Below, in pieces: positions 10,255-21,200 of a DNA stretch of 64,000 bases. The notes beneath the pieces are model-generated. The model saw only the letters and a program-made list of their open reading frames with translations. It made no database searches and was not told the origin of the DNA. The translations under genes and the position numbers were made by a program. Origin of the DNA: Dipteris shenzhenensis (Eukaryota > Polypodiophyta > Polypodiopsida > Gleicheniales); assembly GCA_047967505.1 (NCBI GenBank), contig CM106541.1; one strand, 5' to 3'. The stretch's first letter is position 1; every line of letters starts with the position of its first letter.

Positions 10255-13165
10255 ATGGGTTCTCAAAGCCGTAGAGCTAGTAGACGTGAAAGATGTAGGA
10301 ACCCCCCCCCAAATCTCATTGACGAGGAGTGCAAGCAGAAGGCTCGTGAGCGCAAGAGAGCCTCTAGAGCTAGATCTCGCGCTGCCACCACCGATCCACC
10401 TCCACCTCTACCTCTACATCCCACCTCCACCTCCACCTCCACCCCCACCCCCACCCCCACCTCCATTGTCCCCCCATCCTCATCCACTCACCTACCTCTA
10501 GCCTCCGCCCTTCCCCTAGCCACCTACATTTTGGCCTCCACCTCTACCTCTTCCCCCTCCACCCTCCCCCCTCCCCCTCCCCCCGTTCCCCTTGGTGCCT
10601 CCCTTCCCCCATCCACCCTACCATCTCCCATTGATCCCCTTGCCCCACCTTGCAGCAACAGTGTTGCTTCACGATGTGACTTGCCGAAGTCCACTATCCG
10701 TCGTCGTACTAGCAAGATTGTGCAGTCTTTTTTTTGTGACCTCACACTAGCTTCACAGTCTTCTCTTCTCACGTCCCTGATTGATCACCCTGACTTGGTA
10801 GAGTGTAGGAGGCTTGCTGGTCTTGGTGCACGTAGAGATAGGGTTGTATCTAGCGAGGTCCTTAGCAATGTTCGATGTTCCTATGCTTCTATTAAGCATA
10901 GGAACTCCAGTGATGCCTTGGCAGCACCTCGTGCTATTGTGGCTGCCATTAGTAGACCTCATATGATAGGCCATGTGCGTGTCTTCTTCAGATTGCACCG
11001 CGCACATTGCGAGTAGGCATGATTAGGATGTAGAGTCTAGAGGATAGTGAGACTGATGCTCTTTGGGCTTCAAGTGGTCGTGCACCTTGCAGCGATCGAT
11101 TGTTGGATGATTCCACTAGTCCTTCATACAATAGTTTTGGGAGGAGCATTGCAGAGCATCCCCGGTGTTCAAGAAGGCATTGCGGAAGAGGGTGTCACGC
11201 GGTGTGTACATTGAGCATGGTGCATGTTTTTTGAAGTGTACCCAGACTGAGTTGCACACTCAGTTTGTAGAGGCACACCCAGAGTTCAGGATTGGGCAGA
11301 GGTCATTTGAGCGATGCAAGCCATGGTTTGTGCGATGCTCTCAGGAGCGTGACATGCTGTTGTTGCTACCATGTGGATTTTGGATTGATGTATGACGTAT
11401 TTCGTTCCCTTGATGGTCATAGGGGAGTGGTTCCTACTAGCCCTTGCGACTTCATTCATTCCATATTGTGTACACGAGATGGTGATGCTTTATTCCACTC
11501 CCTTGATTGTGTGCAAGGCAGGTGTACTTTGTGTGGTGACTTTGCTAGAGTGCCACAAGTTGCACTAGATACTTGTGATGTGCAGATGGTTTGTTGGCAG
11601 TAGTATGAGTACGGTACCTTGACATTAGATGGTGGTGCACAGTCGAGGAGGTTGTAGCTTGTGGGGAAGGAGACACCACGTGTTGTATTCATTAACAATT
11701 TTTAAGGGAAGTTGTACCGCTACATACGCCACTCACACACTACAAAATGGGAGGATCGTCAGTTTTGTGCATGTTTGAGGACATTTCCTACAGGGGTGGT
11801 TGTCTCAGTGGTGGACTTTGCAGAGAATTACACCTTTGCACCACAGCATGAGATCCAATCAGAGTATTATTTCTCTAAACAGGTGACGTGTGATTGAGTA
11901 TTGATTTTTTCCCCGCCTCATTATATTGAATTATTTCAATAGTCATATTTTTTTTCAATGCCATATTACAAGTTGCTATATTTGTGCACATTAGCTATCG
12001 TCATGCACAGGCTCATGTGGATGGCATTGATAGCACCACGGACTCACGCGTTATTGTGTGAGAGTATCACTTCTACATTAGTGATGATCGATCGCATGAT
12101 GCCCATTTTGTGCAGCATTGCTTCACTTTGCATAATAGTTTCTTGAGGGATCATGGTGTCACATGGCAGCGGTGCTGGATCTGGTCAGACGGCTGTGGTG
12201 GTCAGTTCAAATCCACTAGACAGTTTTATTGGTTCTGCAGATGGCACCGTGAGACAAGCATTCCAATCACATGGAGCTACTTCGAGACAGGGCACGGTAA
12301 GGGAGAGCACGATGGTGCAGGTGCTTGCGTGAAGCATGCTTTGTGTCAATAATACCAGTTGCGTCACAGTGCCGATCGCTTCAAGGATGCACATGATGTG
12401 GTGCAGTGGTGCAGCCAGCATATCCACTAGTGCTATCTCCTCGTTTCAATCGCATGATGATAGGGTGGTGAGCCGGTATTTTTGGTGCATGGACATTGGG
12501 AGTCTTGATCGGTCTAGGCCTTTTGATTGTCGTTCTGTGTCTGGCACTCTTGATTTCCATTCCATCAGGAGCGTAGGTGAGTCTCACCCCGCGATCTTTT
12601 CTCGACGGTTTGCATGTTTTTGCTCTGCATGCATTGATGATGATTGGGGAGGGTGCTCCATGATACCATGGGCCGATCCATGGGTACGGCGAGTGCTTTC
12701 TCCCTTCCAGCCTTGGGAGGAGGTACATGATGATTAAGATGCGGGATTCAGTTCCTCTAGAGATTATGACCAGCTTACAGATATTTTGCGTATTGGTGAT
12801 ATCTTTGCGGTTATTGCTTCGGAGGGCAATGAGGAGGGTGTGGATTATTACTTGTTGCGATGCTCTATGCTGAAGAGTGTGCTGAATGAGGATACAGTGG
12901 ATGGGCATGGGATGCACTTCAATGCTCATAGCATGATCATAGGTGGCCACTATTTTCAGCAGATACAGAGGCGTGGTCGCTATATTGAGTTCCAGGAGTA
13001 CATGGCGCATCAGGAGGCATACATGTATTCTCATCTTGTTGTTGGGATCAAGATTACTTTGAGTCGTGTTCGCACTCGCAAGGCGACATCCACTCCATGA
13101 TGGCACCTTGCAGTGGCGGATCACGAGAGCATACTTGCAACTATTGGCATGAGAGCTGATCCTGA
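10255..13165 (+). pseudogene. Transposase-like gene of the inverted-repeat element (frameshifted)
   Basis: The start is the ATG at 10255. It gives a basic N-terminus (QSRRASRRERCR; EECKQKARERKRASRARSR), probably a nuclear localisation signal, then a Pro/Thr/Ser stretch made by a CCACCT microsatellite (10390-10470). A helical segment follows (RRRTSKIVQSFF, HPDLVECRRLAGLG). After stops and frameshifts come IGQRSFERCKPWFVRC (11300), DMCCCYHVDF with several CxxC-type cysteines (11350-11560), and WSDGCGGQFK with GHGKGEHDGAGACVKHAL (12180-12350). Then come DAHDVVQWC, a cysteine patch FACFCSACI (12605-12630) and a C-terminal YYLLRC...SHLVV region ending near 13100. The same modules appear at 1-2480. 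Conserved Asp and His-Gly-Lys-Gly-Glu motifs suggest a DNA-cutting transposase; the family is not identified. Confidence 0.6.
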
Positions 13166-13494
13166 GGAGTAGCACATTACATATCATATTTTTTGGGATC
13201 ATCAGTTGATCAGATTGATTTTTATTGGGTATCACTAGTTGATTACACATTTTTGTATTTGATATGTATAGGCTCATTGTGTGACCGTACCATTGTAATT
13301 TTCATGGACTCATATTTTGTATTTCACTCTGATGGTTGTATACACGTTCATACACATCATTGTATTAGATTCTATTTTATACATGATGTCCGATGTCTTC
13401 TCAATGGGATTTGTTGTGTTTGTAAAACAAAAAATTGTTCATTAGTAGTAATGTTGTAATTTGTTTTATGCTTTAGGACATTTTAAAAACGTGA
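13166..13494. other. 3' flank of the transposase-like gene
   Basis: T-rich sequence with no motif-bearing open frame. It probably includes the 3' untranslated region of the preceding gene. Confidence 0.4.
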
Positions 13495-16330
13495 CTAAGA
13501 AAATTCGTGCATGTACTAACGAAATACGCATGTGGACTTATCTGTTGGTCCCTACTAGCATGACTACATATGAAAAATGGTGCATGTACTAACGAAATAT
13601 GCATGTCGACAATTCTGTTGGGGATGAAACTTTACACGACTCTTAGGTCACCCTAGATAGACATCCACGCAAGATTTGGTCTCCAACTGATTTGGTATGC
13701 ACCACGTGGAAGGTATAATGCATACATTTTTACAATCCCTACTAGCACGACTGCGGCAAAGCTATGGCGCACGTACTAACAAAATACGTGTGTGGACTTA
13801 TCTGTTGGAAATGAAACTTCGCACGACTCTTAGGCCACCCTAGACATACATCCACGCAAGATTTAATCTCGAATTGATTTGATATGCGCCACGTGGAAGG
13901 TACAATGCATACATTTTTACAATCCCTACTAGCACGACTACGGCAAAGCTATGGCGCACGTACTAATGAAATACATGTGTGGACTTATCTGTTGGGGATG
14001 AAACTTCGCACAACTCTTAGGCCACCTAGACATACATCCACGCAAGATTTGGTCTCGAACTGATTTGGTATGCACCACGTGGAAGGTATAATGAGTACAT
14101 TTTTACAATCCCTACTAGCACGTGTACGTATGAAAAATGGCATACGTACTAACGAAATATGCATGTGGACTTATCTGTTGGAGATTAAACTTTGCACGGC
14201 TCTTAGGCTACTGTAGATGTACATCCATGCAAGATTTGGTGTCCAACTTATTTGGTATGCACCACGTGGAAGGTATAATGCGTACATTTTTACAATCCCT
14301 ACTAGCATGACTACGTATGAAAAATGGCGCACATACTAATGAAATACACACGTGGACTTCTCTGTTGGGGATGAAACTTCACACAGCTCTTAGACTACCC
14401 TAGATGTACATCCATGCAAGATTTTTTCTCCAAATGATTTGGTATGCGCCATGTGGAAGGTACAATGCGTACATTTTTACAATCCCTACTAGCACGATTG
14501 CGACAAAGCTATGGCGCACATACTAACAAAATACGCGTGTGGACTTATCTATTGGGGATGAAACTTCGCACGACTCTTAGGCCACCCTAGACATACATCC
14601 ATGCAAGATTTGGTCTCGAACTGATTTGGTATGCGCCACGTGGAAGGTATAATGCATACATTTTTACAATCCCTACTAGCATGACTACGTATAAAAAATG
14701 GCGCACATACTAACGAAATATGGATGTGGACTTATCTGTTGGAGATTAAACTTTGCACGGCTCTTGGGCTATCGTACACGTACATCCATGCAAGATTTGG
14801 TGTCCAACTGATTTGGTATGCGCCACGTGGAAGGTATAATGTTTACATTTTTACAATCCCTACTAGCACGACTACGTATAAAAAATGGCGCACGTACTAA
14901 TGAAATATGCACGTGGACTTATCTATTGCAGATGAAACTTCACACAGCTCTTAGACTACCCTAGATGTACATCCATGCAAGATTTGGTGTCCAACTGATT
15001 TGGTATGTGCCATGTGGAAGGTATAATGCGTACATTTTTACAATCCCTACTAGCACAACTAAACCCTAAACCCTATTGGGGATGAAACTTCACACGACTC
15101 TTAGGCTCCCTAGATGTACATCCATGCAAGATTTGGTGTCCAACTGATTTGGTATGTGCCACGTGGAAGGTATAATGCGTACATTTTTACAATCCCTACT
15201 AGCACGACTAAACCCTAAACCCTAAATGCTGTTGGGGATGAAACTTCACACGGCTCTTAGGCTACCCCTAGACATACATCCACGCAAGATTTGGTGTCCA
15301 ACTGATTTGTTATGCGCCAGGTGGAAGGTATAATGCGTACATTTTTACAATCCCTACTAGCACGACTAAACCCTAAACCTTGTTGGGGATGAAACTTCAC
15401 ACGGCTCTTAGGCTACCCTAGACGTACATCCACACAAGATTTGGTCTCCAACTCATTTGGTTTGCGCCACGTAGAAGGTATAATGCATACATTTTTACAA
15501 TCCCTACTAGCACGACTAAACCCTAAACCCTAAACCGTATTGGGGATGAAACTTCACACGACTCTTAGGCTACTCTAGACATACATCCACGCAAGATTTG
15601 GTGTCCAACTGATTTGGTTTGCGCCACATGGAAGGTATAATGCGTACATTTTTACAATCCCTACTAGCACGACTAAACCCTAAACCCTGTTGGGGATGAA
15701 ACTTCACATGGCTCTTAGGCTACCCTAGACGTACATCCATGCAAGATTTGGTCTACAACTGATTTGGTTTGCACCATGTAGAAGGTATAATGCATACATT
15801 TTTACAATCCCTACTAGCACGACTAAACCCTAAACCCTAAACCCTAAATACTAAATCCTAAACCCTGTTGGGGATGAAACTTCACACAGCTCTTAGGCTA
15901 CCCTAGACGTACATCCACGCAAGATTTGGTATCTAACTGATTTGGTATGCGCCACGTGGAAGGTATAATGCATACATTTTTACAATCCCTACTAGCATGA
16001 CTAAACCCTAAACCCTAAAACCTAAACCCTGTTGGGGATGAAACTTCACACAGCTCTTAGACTACCTAGACGTACATCCACACAAGATTTGGTCTCCAAC
16101 TGATTTGGTTTGCGCCACGTAGAAGGTATAATGTGTACATTTTTACAATCCCTACTAGCACGACTAAACCCTAAACTCTAAACCCTAAACCCTAAATTCT
16201 AAACCCTGTTGGGGATGAAACTTCACACGGCTCTTAGGCTACCCTAGACGTACATCCACGCAAGATTTGGTCTCCAACTAATTTGGTATGCGCCACGTGG
16301 AAGGTATAATGAATACATTTTTGCAAGCAC
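13495..16330. repeat. Satellite, about 16 units of 145-190 bp, later units with telomere-like inserts
   Basis: The landmark acatttttacaatccctac recurs about 15 times from about 13728 to 16138. Each unit also contains ttggggatgaaacttc, cttaggct, tacatccacgcaagattt and cgccacgtggaaggtata. Units before about 15050 are about 185-190 bp and carry a tatgaaaaatggcgcacgta segment. In the last eight units that segment is replaced by one to five copies of AAACCCT (for example at 15060, 15213, 15367, 15515, 15675, 15822, 16000 and 16166). The plant telomere repeat is TTTAGGG, so these are interstitial telomere-like tracts within a satellite unit. Confidence 0.95.
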
Positions 16331-16556
16331 CTTTTCAATGCTTAATGTTTACAATTACGACACACGGCATTATTTTTAAAATACCTTATGTATTAGATGT
16401 GTGAATTGAGATATCTAAAATTCAAAATCATACTCTTAATTTTGAATATGCACATGGGGATGAAACTTCGCACGGCTCTTAGGTTTAGTGTAATAATTGC
16501 AAGCATTGACATATACGAAATTTAATATGATATTCAAAATGATAAAGTTCATAGCA

Positions 16557-16606
<50 letters not shown>

Positions 16607-16740
16607 TATACTTGAACACTTTTTCAATGCTTAATGTTTACAATTACTTCACATGGCATTCTTTTTTAAATACCTTATGTATTAGATGTGTGAATTGAGA
16701 TATTCGAAATTCAAAATCATACTCCTAATTTTAAATGTTT
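16331..16740. repeat. Direct duplication of about 120 bp around a GA microsatellite and a satellite scrap
   Basis: A segment beginning ttttcaatgcttaatgttta at about 16333 is repeated at about 16620 with the same order (taccttatgtattagatgtg, aattcaaaatcatactc). Between them lie a 30-bp scrap of the satellite (ggggatgaaacttcgcacgg at about 16456) and a GA run (16561-16602). Confidence 0.85.
16561..16602. repeat. (GA)n microsatellite
   Basis: Uninterrupted GA dinucleotides. Open frames reading Ser-Leu repeats across it are artefacts. Confidence 0.98.
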
Positions 16741-17224
16741 ATGTTAGATTTGAACAAACTATAAATTGAGATAAACAAAGTGTGAAGAACATCATGAAAG
16801 TATGAAAATGCTCATACATCATAAAAGTAAGAACAATATCATGAAAGTACCAAAATGAATGTGTACATCATCATCATCATCGTGCAGAAGTGCATCCCTA
16901 AACAAGAAATGTGTGAAGCCTAAACAATCATCCTGAATCAGAATCTGATAACTCCACATATGATCCTCTAGTCATCCTCTGACGTGGCTCCTGTACGACC
17001 TGCTACCCAACCGTTCGTTGTGTGCCCTCAGACAAAGCCGGATCAGATGGGCCAACCTCATCTCCTGCATGAGATGGGCCAGTACTGATGAAGAGGAGGG
17101 CATGCTGCACGAGCCACCGCTGCCATCTCTGCCTCCCTTGCCTCCTCTATGTATGCACGTCTCAGTTCCCATAGTCGTGCATCTGTGAATACTCGTGCCT
17201 CAAATCCAGTGCGAGTAATCGTCT

Positions 17225-17494
17225 CTACATATGAAGACTCTGCTGGTCTCGGCTTTGCCGAAGCTGCTGCTCCACCCATTGCTGCAATGATGTCTGCAGC
17301 TCTACCTCTCGCTCAATACGGCATGCCTCCTCTGCTCGTGCCTCGTCACCTGGCATGAAATCACCATATGAAATGCATTAAATAAATTTTAGCAAAAAAA
17401 AATGCTACATAAAAAAAACCTTACCTGGACTCTCCCGCTCCGTCCATCTCCGTCGTCGTCCGTCGGTCACTCTCCGTCGCTGCTGCAATTCCAT
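17225..17494 (-). CDS. Possible small two-exon gene inside the inverted-repeat element
   Basis: On the minus strand, an ATG at 17494 opens an exon ending at 17425 with a GTAAGG donor. An acceptor ending TGCCAG lies just before 17349, giving a 75-base intron. Splicing joins two stretches in frame: 70 plus 125 bases make 65 codons, ending at TAG (17227-17225). The predicted peptide starts with Arg-rich MELQQRRRVTDGRRRRRW and continues with a Glu/Gln-rich helix-forming part (EREVELQTSLQQWVEQQL). It could be a second element-encoded protein or part of a longer gene interrupted by the stop. No family is recognised; the exon model is inference from splice consensus. Confidence 0.3.
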
Positions 17495-17527
17495 CGACCT
17501 CCCACAAATTCGAAATCAGTTGATGAG

Positions 17528-18115
17528 GAGGAGCTCGATCAAGGTATGAAGAATGAGGGGGGTCACTCTCCTTTTATAAGAAAATTTAGGGTTTCCCTAC
17601 CTTGATCGAGGTATTTCACATGCAACATACACATCACTCCATCATACCTCGATCGAGGTATAGACATGCCACGATACCTCAATCAAGGTATTTTGACATG
17701 CCCATACACATCGGTACATGTACCTCGATCGAGGTATTGACCTACCACGATACCTCGATCAAGGTATGTCAGTAGTAGTCGGATGCCACATGTCTCGATT
17801 GACGTATTCGACATGCGGCCAAGTCATCGGTCCAGCATACCTCGATCGAGGTATGTCAACTGCCCTGTCGGATGGCACATACCTCGATCGAGGTATAGCT
17901 AGACATGCCACAATACCTCGATCGAGGTATAGCTGGATTGCCACGATACCTCGAACGAGGTATAGGTGGCAAGTATAGGTGGCATGCCAACAGACCTCGA
18001 TCGAGGTATAGGCTCAGTTCGGTGAAAAAAGACTAGCACCTCGATCGAGGTATCGACTTGGCTCAGTTGTCCTCGTGTGTGATTTTCATTGGAGATAATA
18101 CCTCGATTGAGGTAT
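17528..18115. repeat. Right cluster of the CTCGATCGAG palindrome
   Basis: About 13 copies of (AT)ACCTCGATCGAGGT(AT) or close variants lie between 17530 and 18115, spaced roughly 25-60 bp apart. Perfect copies occur at about 17643, 17719, 17838, 17879, 17913, 17996 and 18038. Variants change CG to CA or TG (CTCAATCAAG, CTCGATTGAG), as expected for decay of methylated CpG. The cluster ends about 80 bp from the right terminal inverted repeat. Confidence 0.95.
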
Positions 18116-18184
18116 TGCAGACCGAAGTAAAACCTTTGTATTTTCACTCAAGCGGGTGTCACACTCACCCGAAAGTGGTCCCGA

Positions 18185-18198
18185 AGTGGACACCCTTA
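18185..18198 (-). repeat. Right terminal inverted repeat
   Basis: AGTGGACACCCTTA, the exact complement of 8460-8473. Just inside, a related phrase (gggtgtcacactcaccc, about 18155) repeats part of the motif. Confidence 0.7.
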
Positions 18199-18203
18199 GC
18201 TTG

Positions 18204-21200
18204 CTACCACCCCCCCCTCGAGCTCAATCCCAATTCTTGCACACCAAGCACGTCTTTGAGCTTGAGTAGCTTCTCTGTGCCCAATGCCTTCATGAATATG
18301 TCAGCTACCTGCACCTCAATGTGCTTTGTTCTAGCATGATAGACTGGGTTATTTGCCAAGTGTATACTGCTCATGTTGTCACAATAAATGACAACTGGCC
18401 CATCTGTACACTGATGCATATCATAAAGTAGCTTATGCAACCAAGCTACCTCACATGCAACCATCGCTACACCCTTGTACTCAGCCTCTGTGCTCGACAA
18501 GGCAACTGTAGGCTGTTTCTTGCTACTCCAAGTGACTGCAGCACTCCCAAAAGAGAACACATATCCACCGGTATATTGTCTATCAGAAATAATAGTAGCC
18601 CAATCAGCATCAGTGTATCCATGCAACTGTATTTGAACCCCAGCCTCATAAAATAGTCCATACTACGATGTGGACTTCACATACCTGATTATGCGTCTAG
18701 CCACATCCAAATGCGGTTTCCTTGGAGCCTGCATAAACTGACTTACCAATCCAACAACATAGCTCAAATCTGGCCTGGTAATAGTCATATAAATCAAACT
18801 TCCTACTATGCGTCTGTACATAATAGGGTCTTCCAGAAGCTCACCTGCATCTGCGCTCAGCTTCACATTCTACTCCAAAGGAACTGAAATAGGCTTACAG
18901 CCTGTCATCCCATATTTGAACAGCATGTCCAATCCATACTGCTTCTACAAGAGCCGTATCCCACTTGGTGATCTAATCACCTCAATGCCCAAGAAATAAC
19001 GCAACTCTCCCAAATCCTTCATCTCAAACTTCTGCTTCAATAGCATTTTCACATGAAGGATATCTTCATCACTATCACCTGTGATGATCAAATCATCAAC
19101 ATAAATGACAAGCAGCATAATACCTTTCTCTGTTTTTCTCACATAAAGTGAGAAATCAGCCTTGGAAATCTGAAAGCCAATAGTGACAAGATATTGTCCT
19201 ATCTTGTCAGACCATGCTCTAGGTGCTTGCTTCAAGCCATACAAGGCTTTGTTCAACCTGCAAACAAACTCAGGATGAACAACATGAACATAACCTGGTG
19301 GTTGCTCCATAAAGACCTCTTCTTGAAAATCACCATGCAAGAAGGCATTCTTTACATCCATCTGATGTAAAGACCATCCCTTTGATGTAGCCATAGCAAT
19401 GACTGCTCTTACGGTTGCCATCCTTGCAACCGTACTGAATGTTTCTTCATAATCAATGCCATATGTCTGTGCATACCCCTTGACAACTAATCTTGCCTTG
19501 TATCTGTTCACAGAACCATCTACATTGTGCTTCACCTTATAAACCCACTTACAGCCAATTGCATTCTTGTCTTTAGGCAAAGGCACCAATTCCCATGTAG
19601 CATTTGCTTCCAAGGCATCCATTTCTTCATCCATGGCTTTCTCCCATTTTTCTTTTCCCATGGCTTGCTCAAAAGAAGTGGGTTCTGGTTCCTATATCAC
19701 TTTGACCATATAGGCATAGTGAATGGCTGTAAATCCATCATATTTCAGCCTATCCATAGGATACTTGACTCTGGTAGATCTACACAAAATAGGCTCACTA
19801 CCAGGTGCTCTCAAAACATCCCTGGTCTTCCTTACTCCAAGTGTAACAACAGAAGGAATACCCAACTCATCATCAATGCTCTGTTCTAAGCCATTGGATT
19901 CACCATCCACATAAGAGTGACCTGCATTCACATCAAACATGGGCTGATCTACCTTCTCTTTTCCTTTTTGTGATACTTGCATACCACTATCTGCATTGCT
20001 TTGAGGAGATTCTCCTGATCTCAATCTGCCTGTCCATGGCAAAGTATGTGAACCACTGCTAAAGGACACTGCAGGTCCACTAATATTTTGTGATTGTTGC
20101 TGTGAATTCTATGCAGCATTACCATTTTGTGCATCTACATCATCAAACACATTTACTAGTTTATACCAGTTGCTCATCTCATAAAAAACATCTCTGCTCA
20201 CTGTAAACTTACGAGTAGAAGGGTTATAGCATCTATAAACTTTCTCCTGCAGAGAATAACCAATAAAGATGCACTTCTCAGCTTTTGGATCCAACTTGGA
20301 CGTCAACTCATCTGGCACATGAGCATAGGCAATGCAACCAAAAATTTTCAAATGAGAAATATCTGGTTTCCTACCAGTATACATCTCCTCTGGAGTCATG
20401 CCATGTATTGTTATAGTGGGAATCCTGTTCATTATGTAAACTATTGTAGCAACTACTTTAGCCCAATAATAATCTGGAAGGTCTTTTTCATTAAGCATGG
20501 CCCGAGATACCTCTCCAATATGCCTGTTTTTCCTTTCTGCAAGTCCATTTTGCTGTGGGGTATGACTGCATGAATATTGCTGCTTTATGCCATGCTCCTG
20601 TAGAAACCTTGCAAACTCATTTGAGAGGTACTCTCCCCCTCCATCTGATCTTAGGCATTTTATTTGTAGGCCTGTTTCTTTTTCAGCCATAGCTTTAAAA
20701 GCTTTGAAATGCCCAAACACTTCACTTTTCTTTTTCATAAAATGCACCCAAACTTTTCCGCTGTAGTCATCAATAAAAGTGACAAAATAATGATAGCCTC
20801 CAATAGATGCAGCTTTAGTAGTCCACACATCAGAGTGGATTAATTCCAATGGCTTCTTACTCTCTTGAACATGTCTAGGAAATGGTTTCCTTGCCTGTTT
20901 TCCAAATTGACAGGCTTCACATACCTTATGCATTTCTGCAACCTTGAATTTAGGCAATCCTGCAACAATATTTTGGGCCTGCATTGATTTAAGTCACTGT
21001 ACATTAACATGACCAATGCGTTTATGCCAGATATCAATATCTGCAACTACAGTGGTCCCATGTGCAAACATTGTTGCACTCAATTCAGGCATGTCCACAT
21101 CCAACGTAAACATCCTGCCCTTCTTCTTTCCTTTTGCTATCAAGCAACCGTTATTTTTCATATCCTCAACAAAGCATCCATGAGGATTAAATCTGACCTG

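Larger units (their letters stand above)
8460..18198. mobile_element. Candidate DNA transposon with 14-bp terminal inverted repeats (9.74 kb)
   Basis: The left end is TAAGGGTGTCCACT (8460-8473) and the right end is its exact complement AGTGGACACCCTTA (18185-18198). Counting TA as the target duplication, the repeats become AGGGTGTCCACT with TA on each side. The left boundary coincides exactly with loss of similarity to the copia B RT. Inside are a plus-strand transposase-like gene (10255-13165), two palindrome clusters placed toward the ends, a 2.8-kb satellite and a possible small minus-strand gene. The TIR length and TA fit several superfamilies; the protein does not match one I can name. 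The interpretation as a transposon is inference from ends, junction and contents. Confidence 0.6.

Noticed and set aside
10263-10772. Minus-strand Gly/Val/Glu-rich open frames
   Set aside because: Shadows of the CCACCT microsatellite and the plus-strand Pro/Thr-rich N-terminus of the transposase-like gene.
13495-16330. Chromosome end or centromere array
   Set aside because: Telomere-like motifs are short, interrupted by satellite, and flanked by ordinary transposons; at 2.8 kb the array is too short to argue for a centromere.
17528-18115. Regularly spaced repeats as a CRISPR-like array
   Set aside because: Spacing is irregular (25-60 bp), the repeat is fully palindromic and degenerate, spacers repeat parts of each other, and the context is plant nuclear DNA with no cas genes.
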